Assembly (NCBI GenBank): GCA_902530985.1
Contig: CACACI010000004.1
Coordinates: 1-64,000 of the forward strand
Length of the DNA stretch: 64,000 bases
Reading direction: 5' to 3'
Origin: an uncultured Alphaproteobacteria bacterium
GTDB lineage: Bacteria > Pseudomonadota > Alphaproteobacteria > Methylaequorales > Methylaequoraceae
Position 1 is the first letter of the stretch. The number at the start of each line of letters is the position of its first letter. This document shows positions 43,595 through 52,575 of the stretch, piece after piece. The position numbers and the translations under genes were made by a program. A model generated the notes under the pieces. That model was not told the DNA's origin and made no database searches. It worked only from the letters and a program-made list of their open reading frames with translations.

Positions 43595-45112
43595 ATGGAT
43601 GCTTCTATTCTAGACTATACTGTTAACGACAACGTTGGCAAGTTTCTTAAACAAACTCAAAAACTCTATATCAATGGTAAATGGGTAAATTCAAAATCTG
43701 GTAAAACCTTTGATGTTGAAGATCCTGCAACAGGCAAAAAAATATCTACTTGCTCGGCAGGTAGTGAGGAAGATATTAATTTGGCAGTATCAGCAGCCAG
43801 AAAATGTTTTGATTCTGGTAAATGGCATAAAGTACCACCAAATGAAAAAGGGAAAATAATATGGAAAATTGCAGAATTAATTGATGATCACACGGAAGAA
43901 CTAGCGCAACTAGAGTCTTTAGATAATGGAAAACCTGTTGCTATAGCTGCAGGTGCTGATGTTGCACTATCCTCAGATATTTTTAGGTATATGGCTGGTT
44001 GGGCTACAAAAATAGAAGGTGAAACAATCCCAATTTCTGTTCCATACACTCCTGGAGCACAATATCATAGTTATACTTTAAGGGAACCAGTTGGTGTAGT
44101 TGGTCAGATTATTCCTTGGAATTTTCCTCTTTTAATGGCTGCATGGAAATTATCTGTAGCACTAGCCGCAGGTTGTACTATCGTCTTAAAGCCTGCAGAA
44201 CAAACTCCATTATCTGCACTAAGATTAACTGAAATCATAAACGATGCAAATATTTTACCTGAGGGAGTTTTAAATGTTGTAACAGGATTTGGTGAGGAAG
44301 CAGGTGCTCCCCTTGCAGCGCACCCTCATGTTGATAAAGTTGCATTTACTGGATCAACTGAAGTTGGTAAATTAATCACCAAAGCATCCGCAGGAAATCT
44401 AAAAAAAGTTTCATTAGAACTTGGGGGCAAATCACCAACAATTATTTTTCCAGACGCTGATATTGATGCTGCAATTGCTGGTGCTGCAAGTGCTATTTTC
44501 TTTAATCATGGTCAATGCTGTTGTGCTGGATCAAGATTAATGGCTCATGAAAAAGTTTTTGATCAGGTAACTGAAGGGATTTCAAAAATAGCTTCAAATA
44601 TTAAGGTTGGACCTGGTATGGACTCATCATCTGAAATGGGACCTTTAGTCTCAGATGAACAGTTTAAAAAAGTATCCGGTTACATTGAATCTGGTAAGTC
44701 TGAAGGTGGCAAAATTGTAGCTGGAGGTAAATATGATAATTCATCTGGTGGGCATTTTGTTCATCCAACTGTTTTTGCAAAAACTAATAAGGATATGTCA
44801 ATAGTTAAAGAAGAAATATTTGGACCTGTACTCTGTGCACAACCATTTTCTGATCAAGATCTAGATAAAATTGCTGAGGCAGCAAATAATACCACTTTTG
44901 GTTTAGCTGCTAGTGTATGGAGCCAAAATATAAGTACGGCACATAAACTTGCAGCAAAGATTAGAGCTGGAACAGTTTGGGTCAATTGTCATAATATTTT
45001 TGATGCATCACTACCATTTGGAGGATATAAAGAATCTGGATGGGGAAGAGAAATGGGTCATGAAGTTCTAAAAAGCTATACAGAGCTCAAAGCTGTCACT
45101 GTTAATCTTTAA
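43595..45112 (+). CDS. NAD(P)-dependent aldehyde dehydrogenase
   Basis: A 505-residue aldehyde dehydrogenase of the ALDH1/2-like class. The nucleotide/oxyanion region is PWNFPLLMAAWK, the glycine motif is FTGSTEVGK, the catalytic Glu is E275 in LELGGKSP and the catalytic Cys is C309 within GQCCCAGSR. A triple cysteine at this site occurs in some ALDH groups. Substrate is open: acetaldehyde, betaine aldehyde and similar aldehydes are possible. It has its own strong ribosome site, an upstream inverted repeat and a downstream terminator, so it looks like a highly expressed single gene. The acetate-type symporter genes follow. Confidence 0.93.
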   Translation: MDASILDYTVNDNVGKFLKQTQKLYINGKWVNSKSGKTFDVEDPATGKKISTCSAGSEEDINLAVSAARKCFDSGKWHKVPPNEKGKIIWKIAELIDDHTEELAQLESLDNGKPVAIAAGADVALSSDIFRYMAGWATKIEGETIPISVPYTPGAQYHSYTLREPVGVVGQIIPWNFPLLMAAWKLSVALAAGCTIVLKPAEQTPLSALRLTEIINDANILPEGVLNVVTGFGEEAGAPLAAHPHVDKVAFTGSTEVGKLITKASAGNLKKVSLELGGKSPTIIFPDADIDAAIAGAASAIFFNHGQCCCAGSRLMAHEKVFDQVTEGISKIASNIKVGPGMDSSSEMGPLVSDEQFKKVSGYIESGKSEGGKIVAGGKYDNSSGGHFVHPTVFAKTNKDMSIVKEEIFGPVLCAQPFSDQDLDKIAEAANNTTFGLAASVWSQNISTAHKLAAKIRAGTVWVNCHNIFDASLPFGGYKESGWGREMGHEVLKSYTELKAVTVNL

Positions 45113-45122
45113 AACTAATAAT

Positions 45123-45156
45123 AAAGCCAGGTTAATTTTATGCCTGGCTTTAATTT
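45123..45156 (+). terminator. Rho-independent terminator after the aldehyde dehydrogenase gene
   Basis: A perfect 9-base stem, AAAGCCAGG (45123-45131) pairing with CCTGGCTTT (45143-45151), encloses an 11-base loop. The stem's 3' arm ends in TTT and is followed by AATTT, giving an imperfect U-rich tail. It starts 11 bases after the aldehyde dehydrogenase stop. The DUF4212 start codon at 45157 comes directly after it. Confidence 0.85.
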
Positions 45157-45438
45157 ATGAAAAAACTTCCTTCCAAAGAAAAATTATATAATAAATTCAT
45201 CTTCTTAAATAAGTTGATTGCATTTTCTTTCTCTTTATTAATTTTATTTATATACTTTGCATTCATTTTACTAATTGGTTTTAGGCCTAGAGTTTTAGGT
45301 ATTTACTTATATGACAGCTATATTACAGTTGGAATAGTCCTTGGACTTTCTATAATTATTTTTTCAATTTTTCTTACGTTCGCATACACACTTATAGCAA
45401 ATAATTATCTTGATAAACTTAAAGATAAATTAAAATGA
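45157..45438 (+). CDS. DUF4212 small membrane protein (symporter partner)
   Basis: A 93-residue membrane protein with two transmembrane segments (about residues 18-42 and 53-77), basic ends and a conserved short loop. It matches the small DUF4212 family that is encoded directly before sodium:solute symporters and forms the small subunit of a two-part transporter. Its stop overlaps the symporter start by 4 bases (ATGA). The start lies immediately after the terminator hairpin and has no room for a ribosome site. Confidence 0.8.
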   Translation: MKKLPSKEKLYNKFIFLNKLIAFSFSLLILFIYFAFILLIGFRPRVLGIYLYDSYITVGIVLGLSIIIFSIFLTFAYTLIANNYLDKLKDKLK

Positions 45439-47045
45439 CGGTTTTTTATTATTTTATCTTTTTATTTTTTTTTCCTTCATTGTGTTTAGCAACTAGTGGT
45501 GGGAGCAATTATTTTGCTGCCATCATATTTATTTTATTTGTTTTTGTAACCCTACTGATAACATACTATGCTTCAAAAAAAACCAATATAAAAGAAAATT
45601 ATTATGCTGCAGGAGGGAAGATTTCAGGTTTTCAAAATGGCCTTGCAATTGCAGGTGATTACATGTCAGCTGCGTCATTCCTAGGAATTTCAGGTTTAGT
45701 CTTTTTTTCTGGTTTTGATGGTTTGATTTATTCTATTGGCTTTCTTGTTGGTTGGCCAATAATTCTATTCTTAATTTCTGAAAGACTTAAAAATCTAGGA
45801 AAGTTTACATTTGCTGATGTAACTTCAATCCGCTTAGAACAATCAAAAATAAGAATACTTTCTGCTATTGGAACTCTAGTTACTGTCATTCTTTATTTAA
45901 TTGCTCAAATGGTTGGTGCAGGCTCTCTTATACAAATACTTTTTGGATTGCCATACGAAGTTGCTGTATGGATTGTTGGTATCTTAATGATTATTTATGT
46001 TGGGTTTGGTGGAATGATTGCTACTACATGGGTCCAAATAATAAAAGCATTTCTTTTGATATTTGGAGCTTCGATTCTGGCTTTTCTCGTTTTTAAAGAA
46101 TTTTCATTCAGTTTAAGTAATCTTTTAAATCAAGCAACTTTGATTCATGATAGTGGACAGGAAATCTTATTTCCTGGAAGACTTATAGATGATCCTATAT
46201 CTGCAATTTCCTTAGGAATAGCATTAATTTTAGGAACAGCAGGTCTACCACATATTTTAATGAGATTCTTCACAGTACCAGATGCAAAAAGTGCCAGAAT
46301 TTCTGCTTTATACGCAACAACTTTTATTGGATATTTTTATATTTTAACTTTTGTAATTGGTTTTGGAGCAATAGTTTTTTTAACAAAAGATTCATCTTAC
46401 CTTGATAGTACTGGAAACCTTTTAGGTTCTAATAATATGGCAGCAATTCACCTCTCGCATTCAATTGGAGGAGAGTTTTTTCTTGGTTTTATTTCGGCAG
46501 TAGCATTTGCTACAATTTTGGCTGTTGTATCTGGTTTAACTTTAGCTGGCGCTTCAGCTGTAGGAAGAGATTTATTTGTTTATGTTATAAAAAAAGGAAA
46601 TGTTGATGATAAAAAGGAATTATTAGTATCAAAATCTTCAAGTGTTTTAATAGGTATCTTAGCTATCTTTCTTGGAATTTTTTTTGAAGGACAAAACGTT
46701 GCATTTATGGTTGGGTTAGCATTTGCTGTTGCAGCTAGCACTAATTTCCCAATTCTCTTCTTAACCATTACATGGAAACATTTAACCACTAATGGAGCAT
46801 TTTATGGAGGTATGATTGGCCTAATTACTACCATAGCTTTAGTAATATTAGGACCAACCATTTGGATTGAGGTATTTAATTTTAAAAAAGCAATTTTTCC
46901 ATACAAATATCCTGCAATCTTTACTGTAAGTATATCGTTTATCTCAATAGTTTTAATTTCTCTATTAGATAAAAGAGCAAATAAATTGGAAAATATTGAA
47001 AAATTTAATAAACTTACTAGAGAAGCTTATTTAGGGAATAAATAG
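45435..47045 (+). CDS. Sodium:solute symporter of the acetate permease type
   Basis: A 536-residue SSS-family transporter with about thirteen hydrophobic segments. Signature stretches include [51 protein letters not shown] and [24 protein letters not shown], which match ActP-like acetate/pyruvate carriers. The DUF4212 subunit precedes it. The substrate is probably a short monocarboxylate, an inference from the family. The HTH gene follows 1 base after its stop. Confidence 0.9.
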   Translation: MTVFYYFIFLFFFPSLCLATSGGSNYFAAIIFILFVFVTLLITYYASKKTNIKENYYAAGGKISGFQNGLAIAGDYMSAASFLGISGLVFFSGFDGLIYSIGFLVGWPIILFLISERLKNLGKFTFADVTSIRLEQSKIRILSAIGTLVTVILYLIAQMVGAGSLIQILFGLPYEVAVWIVGILMIIYVGFGGMIATTWVQIIKAFLLIFGASILAFLVFKEFSFSLSNLLNQATLIHDSGQEILFPGRLIDDPISAISLGIALILGTAGLPHILMRFFTVPDAKSARISALYATTFIGYFYILTFVIGFGAIVFLTKDSSYLDSTGNLLGSNNMAAIHLSHSIGGEFFLGFISAVAFATILAVVSGLTLAGASAVGRDLFVYVIKKGNVDDKKELLVSKSSSVLIGILAIFLGIFFEGQNVAFMVGLAFAVAASTNFPILFLTITWKHLTTNGAFYGGMIGLITTIALVILGPTIWIEVFNFKKAIFPYKYPAIFTVSISFISIVLISLLDKRANKLENIEKFNKLTREAYLGNK

Positions 47046-47046
47046 A

Positions 47047-47316
47047 TTGTTATTTTTAAATGTTGATGAACCAAGTCCGAATGAAATAAGGGAATGGATG
47101 AAAAAGAATGACCTTTCAATTCAAAGTGCATCAGATTCACTAGGCATAAGTAAAAGGCAATTTGCTAGAATATTATCTGGTGAATCAAAAGCAAAAAGAC
47201 TGCATACTCTTGCAATGCAGATGATTTGGCTAATTAATGAAAATAAACGGAAAATAATGGATAACAAACTAGATAATAGCTTTAAAAAAAAAAGTATAAA
47301 AATTCCTATCAAATAA
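47047..47316 (+). CDS. Small helix-turn-helix DNA-binding protein
   Basis: An 89-residue protein whose middle, NEIREWMKKNDLSIQSASDSLGISKRQFARILSGESKAKRL, follows the XRE/Cro-like helix-turn-helix order. The start is a TTG at 47047-47049, one base after the symporter stop; the next in-frame ATG (47098) would delete the first helix, so TTG is preferred. A lysine-rich tail follows. A local regulator of the aldehyde dehydrogenase or symporter is plausible, with the inverted repeat at 43513 as a possible site, but this is speculation. Confidence 0.75.
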   Translation: MLFLNVDEPSPNEIREWMKKNDLSIQSASDSLGISKRQFARILSGESKAKRLHTLAMQMIWLINENKRKIMDNKLDNSFKKKSIKIPIK

Positions 47317-47319
47317 TCC

Positions 47320-48240
47320 TTATTCCTTATAAATAAGAAAATTCATTCTCTTATTTTCAAATCTCACTTTTCTTATAATATCAAGTATTAATCCAGAAAA
47401 GAAACTTAAAAAGCTAAGTATCATTAGACAACCAGCTAGAATAGCTGATGGCATTTTTTCAACAAGACCAGTCAAATAAAAATCACGTATTACGGGTATA
47501 CCACTGATTAGTGAAAAAAGCAGAAAGATAATACTTAATATAGTAAAAAAAAGAAGAGGTTTTTCATCTTTTATTAATATTAGAATAAGTCTTAATATTT
47601 TAATTCCATCTTTAAAAGTACTTAATTTGCTTGATGAACCATCTATTCTTGAACTATAATTACAATCATATTCTGCAACAGATAATCTTTGTTCTAGTGC
47701 GTGGATTGTAAGTTCAGCTTCAACCTCAAATTCTTGAGATATTAAAGGAAAAGTTTTAATAAATCTTTTAGAAAAAATTCTAAATCCAGAAAAAATATCA
47801 GTAATATCTCTTCCAAAGAAAAAGTTTACGAAGTTTGAAAAAAACCTATTACCTAATACATGACCCTTTCTATAAGCTAAAGAATCTGAATGAACCCTTT
47901 TACCAACTATCATATCATATTTATATTTTCTCATTAAATCTAACATTTTGTTAATTTTTGAAACATCATATGTATCGTCGCCATCAATCATTATAAAAAA
48001 GTCACCATCAATTTGATCAGAAAACATAACTCTTACAACATTACCCTTTCCTTTTTTACTTATATGACGAACTTCCGCCCCATTCTTGAGTGCAATTTTT
48101 ACAGAATTATCAACAGATCCATTATCGTAAACTATGATTTTACATTTAGGGATTTGTTTTGTTATTTTATTAATGACATTTCCTATCCCAGCCTCTTCAT
48201 TAAGACAGGGGATTTGGACAACTATTTTTTGTGTTTTCAT
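47320..48240 (-). CDS. Membrane-anchored family 2 glycosyltransferase (DPM-like)
   Basis: A 306-residue protein with an N-terminal GT2 domain: VQIPCLNEEAGIGNVI, IIVYDNGSVDNS and MIDGDDTYDV (DXD), then DIFSGFRIFSKRF. Two transmembrane segments follow (about residues 230-250 and 266-288). The layout matches polyprenyl-phosphate glycosyltransferases that make lipid-linked sugars for the envelope. It overlaps yaaA by 4 bases on the same strand. Confidence 0.88.
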   Translation of the reverse strand: MKTQKIVVQIPCLNEEAGIGNVINKITKQIPKCKIIVYDNGSVDNSVKIALKNGAEVRHISKKGKGNVVRVMFSDQIDGDFFIMIDGDDTYDVSKINKMLDLMRKYKYDMIVGKRVHSDSLAYRKGHVLGNRFFSNFVNFFFGRDITDIFSGFRIFSKRFIKTFPLISQEFEVEAELTIHALEQRLSVAEYDCNYSSRIDGSSSKLSTFKDGIKILRLILILIKDEKPLLFFTILSIIFLLFSLISGIPVIRDFYLTGLVEKMPSAILAGCLMILSFLSFFSGLILDIIRKVRFENKRMNFLIYKE

Positions 48241-48995
48241 TGAGAGACAAATACCAATCGATAAGAAGAATTATCAAATTCCAGGAATTTGAATCCAAAT
48301 TCGTTAAAATCTTCTAGTTTATCTATACTCTGAATTTTATTTACTATGATAAACCTTGCCATCGCTCCTCTTAGTTTCTTTATGACCATTCCAATACCTG
48401 ATAAATTATTACCTATTTTCTTTTTAAAATCAAAGTTTACTATTTGACTTTCTAATTCTGAGTTTTTAATTACTGAAGCATACTCATTAGATGCCAAGTT
48501 GAATAAATATTTAGATTTAGTCTTTTTAATGTCATTATTAAGTTTAGTTGTTACTTTTTTACCCCAATAATTATAAAGATCTTCTCCCAGTATATTATTC
48601 ATTTTTGTACCCATTTCTAATCTATAGGGCTCAATCAGATCTGATGGCTTTAATATTCCATACAAACCAGACAAAATTCTGAGATTTTTCTCAGCGTACA
48701 CTAGAGATCGATTGTTCATTGATCTTATTAACAAGCCATTAAATGTATCACCAGAAAAAATAAATCCTGCCTGTTTCATCATGTTATTTTTTTTATTTAT
48801 ATCTTTATATCTCTCAAAATTAAGTTTTGCTAATGAATCACTTATATTCATAAGAGACTTAATTTCTTTTTTATCAAGAGTTTTGATTTTTTTTATTAAG
48901 CATTTAACCTCAGAGGAGAAATAAGGAATTGTCTCTTCCAGCGGAATATCTTCAGTTTTTAAATTGAGGTTTTTAGATGGAGAAATAATAATCAT
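48237..48995 (-). CDS. yaaA: Peroxide stress protein YaaA (DUF328)
   Basis: A 252-residue cytosolic DNA-binding protein family that limits iron-driven damage under hydrogen peroxide in E. coli. It starts MIIISPSKNLNL, with the PAK/PSK signature, and contains GDTFNGL, LSGLYGILKPSDLIEPYRLEMGTK, LFNLASNEYASVI and a C-terminal KKLRGAMARFII. Full length. It is followed by the glycosyltransferase with a 4-base overlap. Confidence 0.93.
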   Translation of the reverse strand: MIIISPSKNLNLKTEDIPLEETIPYFSSEVKCLIKKIKTLDKKEIKSLMNISDSLAKLNFERYKDINKKNNMMKQAGFIFSGDTFNGLLIRSMNNRSLVYAEKNLRILSGLYGILKPSDLIEPYRLEMGTKMNNILGEDLYNYWGKKVTTKLNNDIKKTKSKYLFNLASNEYASVIKNSELESQIVNFDFKKKIGNNLSGIGMVIKKLRGAMARFIIVNKIQSIDKLEDFNEFGFKFLEFDNSSYRLVFVSQ

Positions 48996-49035
48996 ATATC
49001 TATGATATAATAAAATAAAAAAAAAATTAAATATA

Positions 49036-49506
49036 TTATTTAATCATAGCCCATTGACCACTTTTTTCTCTACAGGCTGTTCCAAATGAATTTGATGTCT
49101 CACTTCCTTTTAAATAAATATTTTCTATCAACCTGCATTCCGGCGACCCAAAATAACCCCTAATTTTGATAACACCTTTGTTTCCGCTTTTTGGATTATT
49201 CCAGTAGCCTGAATCAACCGATATATTATTATCATTAATTTCAAGAACTCTTAAAGTTTCTTGTTTGAAAAAATAATAATCATCTTGATTTATAAAATCA
49301 ATTAAATAGGAACCAATTACTGCTCCCAAAGTAGATCCAATAGTTGTAGATAATAAGTCTCCATCTCCAAGTTGATAACCAAAATAACCTCCAACTGCAG
49401 TAGAAGAAGTTTTCATTACTGAAGATTTATCAATATTCATTGATGAACATGATGTTAAAAAAGAAAAAAATAACACCAAAGCAATAATTCTAAAATTATT
49501 CTTCAT
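49036..49506 (-). CDS. Glycine-zipper outer membrane lipoprotein, second copy
   Basis: A 156-residue lipoprotein. The signal ends in LTSC (Cys 20) and is followed by a glycine-rich zipper, AVGGYFGYQLG and GSTLGAVIGSYL, and a C-terminal domain ending TACREKSGQWAMI. The final TACR...G.W motif is shared with the lipoprotein at 27045-27509, so the two are paralogues or domain relatives. It overlaps the next gene upstream by 11 bases. It is probably a surface or envelope-stress protein. Confidence 0.85.
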   Translation of the reverse strand: MKNNFRIIALVLFFSFLTSCSSMNIDKSSVMKTSSTAVGGYFGYQLGDGDLLSTTIGSTLGAVIGSYLIDFINQDDYYFFKQETLRVLEINDNNISVDSGYWNNPKSGNKGVIKIRGYFGSPECRLIENIYLKGSETSNSFGTACREKSGQWAMIK

Positions 49507-49969
49507 AATACCTATTTAATATGTAATTTCTGTTATTTGTGTTTATTATTGAATTTGAAAAATTTTTATTATTTCTCAGTTCTATAGCTTTAGATGAATA
49601 TTTTTTATTTATTAATTTTTTTTTTAAATTGTTGTAATAATTTATTTCTTCAACTTTTTGATTAACATTTATAATATTCGCAGAATGCTTATCTAAAATG
49701 TAACTTTTCTTATAAGCAAGAGGAGAAAGTTTTTCATTTATACTTGGTGTAAATCCAAGTGGTTCTAAAAAACCAGTATCATGTAGTTTTCGAATCACAT
49801 AACCTATAGATCCAGCTAGTGTTGCATACTGTAATGTGTAACTTAGACTCCTAGTTTTAGGGTTTTCTATACCTGCAGCTCCTTCACTACCAAATACTTC
49901 ACTAAAAGTATTACTCATTGATGATGAAGACCAAAAAAGAAGTACAATAAATGTTATTTTTCTTAGCAT
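49496..49969 (-). CDS. Hypothetical exported protein
   Basis: A 157-residue protein with an N-terminal signal peptide (residues about 4-18, cleavage near SMSNT). A short hydrophobic patch, YTLQYATLAGSIGYVI, follows, then an Asn/Lys-rich C-terminal half with many tyrosines. I do not recognise a family. It overlaps the lipoprotein gene by 11 bases and is followed upstream by another small exported protein, suggesting a three-gene envelope cluster. Confidence 0.7.
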   Translation of the reverse strand: MLRKITFIVLLFWSSSSMSNTFSEVFGSEGAAGIENPKTRSLSYTLQYATLAGSIGYVIRKLHDTGFLEPLGFTPSINEKLSPLAYKKSYILDKHSANIINVNQKVEEINYYNNLKKKLINKKYSSKAIELRNNKNFSNSIINTNNRNYILNRYYEE

Positions 49970-50009
49970 TTCATATTTAAACGACTTAAAAAATATTTGT
50001 TTAGATTTG

Positions 50010-50300
50010 TCAGAAACTTTCTAATTCCTCGATAAGCAATAACTGCTCTTGTAAAGGCAAACTTCTAAAATATCCTGCAGGGACACTTTTCCTTTGATTA
50101 TCGTAAAACTTTTCAACCAACTCTCTTTTAAATTCATAAGTGTTAGAGCGTTCAATAGAAGTATCAAAATACTGGTCTGCCACAAAACCTGCACCTATTC
50201 CAAGAAGTGAAAGTTCAAAAAGATTTAAAGCCTCAGATTTTTTTGCTGTAAAAGCCGTTAACACGAGCAGAATTGATATAAATATCTTTAAATTAAACAT
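50010..50300 (-). CDS. Small hypothetical exported protein
   Basis: A 96-residue protein with a signal-like N-terminus (about residues 2-24, cleavage near SEA) followed by LFELSLLGIGAGFVADQYFD and a charged helix. The ATG at 50298-50300 is chosen over an upstream TTG because it gives a standard signal peptide. No known domain. It is spaced 40 bases before the next exported protein gene. Confidence 0.6.
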   Translation of the reverse strand: MFNLKIFISILLVLTAFTAKKSEALNLFELSLLGIGAGFVADQYFDTSIERSNTYEFKRELVEKFYDNQRKSVPAGYFRSLPLQEQLLLIEELESF

Positions 50301-50365
50301 AAGTCCACACAATACCTTACATTAAGGTAATTATGAAGAAATTACATTTTTTTTCAACTAACTTT

Positions 50366-51400
50366 TTAAAAACTATATTGCCATCCAAGAGTAAGTTTAT
50401 AATTTTCCTTCATTTGGATACCTCTATATTGTTTATAAACAGGAAATATACCTTCTATTCCAAGCCTATGATTTTTTAAAAACTCATTATAATTTATAAA
50501 ATTAACTCCAAAACCAAAGTTTAATTTTTGATGCCCTCTATTTCTTGCGTCCATAGCTGGGCTCATTCTAGGGTTCATCTCATTATCTGAACCTTCCATT
50601 TTATTTTGATAATTGTAATTAATTTTGATAGATGTACTTATATTGTCACGCCACCTGAAGGAAGACCATATAGTTGCATCAAAATTATCTCCATATTCAT
50701 AATTTTTTGAATTTTTTCCTGATGCAGATGTCTTAAAATAAAATTGCTCACCAAACTTAAGTCTTCCATAAGAATTAACATTATTAACAAAAAAGAAAGG
50801 ATCAACAGTTCCTGTTCCATTTTGCATAGCGTAACCTAATCTAGCATTTGTAGATGCAGGAGTGTTATCTCTTTCATCGATACTTCCAGTTGGCAAACTC
50901 AACCCAACGCCTATATGAGTTTTTGTATAATCATTTTGAAATATTCTAAATAATCCTGATATTCTTGTATCTCCAATACCAGAGGAATTTACATCAAACC
51001 TTGCGCCCCCAGACATTCGCATTCTTTGTTGTGTCATCTCTTTCTCTAGATAACTAGTCATTATCATTATTGTAATATTATCCTTAAGAGCATACATAGC
51101 TCCAAACATATGCATATCCATTTTCATTGATATGGGTGAATTCATGTATCCACCTAATCCATTAGATGCACCATTAGGTGCTGAAGTCACTTCATCAATA
51201 CCTAATGACTTTGTTCCGTTCATGACATTATTCATTAACATATGCCCAAAACGATATGAAAACATTACTTCTCCTTTTTTATGCATATGATCGCCCATTA
51301 AAGATATTGGACCATGACTGTCAGCTAAATGCAGCTCAGAAGATTTAGAATGATTCGAGTTAAAAAAAATTATTAATATGATGATTAAGTTAAACATCAT
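50366..51400 (-). CDS. Methionine-rich outer membrane beta-barrel protein (transporter family)
   Basis: A 344-residue protein with a signal peptide and alternating strand pattern ending in aromatic WQYSF, typical of outer-membrane barrels. The N-terminal mature part is rich in Met and His: MGDHMHKKGEVMFSYRFGHM, SPISMKMDMHMFGAM and EKEMTQQRMRMSGG. It resembles the MetA-pathway phenol degradation/transporter barrel group, whose Met-rich members occur near copper genes. A metal-related role is inferred from composition. A small Cys-containing gene lies just upstream on the same strand. Confidence 0.7.
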   Translation of the reverse strand: MMFNLIIILIIFFNSNHSKSSELHLADSHGPISLMGDHMHKKGEVMFSYRFGHMLMNNVMNGTKSLGIDEVTSAPNGASNGLGGYMNSPISMKMDMHMFGAMYALKDNITIMIMTSYLEKEMTQQRMRMSGGARFDVNSSGIGDTRISGLFRIFQNDYTKTHIGVGLSLPTGSIDERDNTPASTNARLGYAMQNGTGTVDPFFFVNNVNSYGRLKFGEQFYFKTSASGKNSKNYEYGDNFDATIWSSFRWRDNISTSIKINYNYQNKMEGSDNEMNPRMSPAMDARNRGHQKLNFGFGVNFINYNEFLKNHRLGIEGIFPVYKQYRGIQMKENYKLTLGWQYSF

Positions 51401-51428
51401 TTATCCTTTCAAAAGTTATTATTAAAAT

Positions 51429-51764
51429 TTAGGAAAGAAATAAAGATGGTGGAGAATTTGAATTTTGTTCAATTAATTTATTTTTTGTTATTATATAACT
51501 TTTATTATTTCTTAAGATTCTATAGTCTTTATATATCGAAAAGATAAATTCATTTCCATTTATCATTCTGTCTGCTAAGCAACTATAAAAACATTTAAAC
51601 TCAGATTTTTCAGAATCATCATCTGATGAACTACAAATATTGCTGCTGTCAATCTTAGTTGTATTTAATTCCATAAAATAACTCGGACTTATAAAAAAAA
51701 GATAGGCTAAAACTAAACACAAAGATTTAAAAAATAGATTTTTTATGCAAATATGTAAAAACAT
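51429..51764 (-). CDS. Small cysteine-containing membrane-associated protein
   Basis: A 111-residue protein with a hydrophobic segment (about residues 9-29) and a cysteine cluster, CSSSDDDSEKSEFKCFYSC, in the middle. It loosely resembles the DUF2946-type small proteins found beside copper transport genes, but I cannot confirm membership. Its stop lies 28 bases before the Met-rich barrel gene on the same strand. Co-transcription is likely. Confidence 0.55.
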   Translation of the reverse strand: MFLHICIKNLFFKSLCLVLAYLFFISPSYFMELNTTKIDSSNICSSSDDDSEKSEFKCFYSCLADRMINGNEFIFSIYKDYRILRNNKSYIITKNKLIEQNSNSPPSLFLS

Positions 51765-51821
51765 GAAACTAAAGTAAAGTCACAATAAAGTTTAATAAAT
51801 AATTCAAGTATATCAAATCAT

Positions 51822-52544
51822 TTAAATTTTAAAGTGAATTTTTTTATTACTGTTATATTCAAAAAAATATGTCCATCCATATATTGAAACTAAATTATAT
51901 TTATTTTTTTTAAAGAATTTATAAATCTGATTTTTAACAGGTGGACAGTCTAAATCATGTATTTCAATTGAAACAAGTAAAGGGCAAAATCTTTTAATAT
52001 TAAAACCTCTTAATACATTCATCTCATAACCCTCTACATCAATATTAAGATAATCGATTCTATTAACATTATTTTCGATAAGAACTTGATCTAGTGTTTT
52101 TTGTTGTATTTCATGTATTTCAGGCTTTTTATTAACACTTTTAGATGTATAATTCTTAAAATTTTTGTCAACAGTATTCATTGTACAATTTTCGTAAAAT
52201 ATGAATGATTTTACTACTTCTTCTTTTGAACCTATAGAAAAATTTAAGTTTAAATCATTTGGTCTAAAAAAGTTATAAAGTTTAATACATCGTTCTGATA
52301 TATCAAAATTAATCCCTTTCCAACCTTTTTTATGAAGATTATAAGTTAAAGAATTAATCTTTGGCTGATTGCAACCAACATCAATATAAAAACCTTTTTT
52401 TTGATCAATAAAATAATTATTTACAAATAAATCTTCACCAAAACTATTTGCATAAGATTTTAATGGTTTAAAGAAGATATTATGCAAAATGTTAAATATA
52501 AATGTACTTTTAATCTTCTTTCTTATTCTTTTAAAAGTATTCAT
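51822..52544 (-). CDS. FkbM-family methyltransferase
   Basis: A 240-residue class I methyltransferase of the FkbM family. The SAM loop is FYIDVGCNQPKINSL (about residues 52-66), the post-loop acidic residue lies in KGINFDISER, and NRIDYLNIDVEGYEMNVLRGF is the FkbM hallmark. These enzymes O-methylate sugars or polyketides; a surface glycan substrate is inferred. It lies just after tRNA-Met and opposite the second FkbM gene at 52853. Confidence 0.88.
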   Translation of the reverse strand: MNTFKRIRKKIKSTFIFNILHNIFFKPLKSYANSFGEDLFVNNYFIDQKKGFYIDVGCNQPKINSLTYNLHKKGWKGINFDISERCIKLYNFFRPNDLNLNFSIGSKEEVVKSFIFYENCTMNTVDKNFKNYTSKSVNKKPEIHEIQQKTLDQVLIENNVNRIDYLNIDVEGYEMNVLRGFNIKRFCPLLVSIEIHDLDCPPVKNQIYKFFKKNKYNLVSIYGWTYFFEYNSNKKIHFKI

Positions 52545-52575
52545 CTTATTAACAAATTAATCATTCTTGTTCTTT

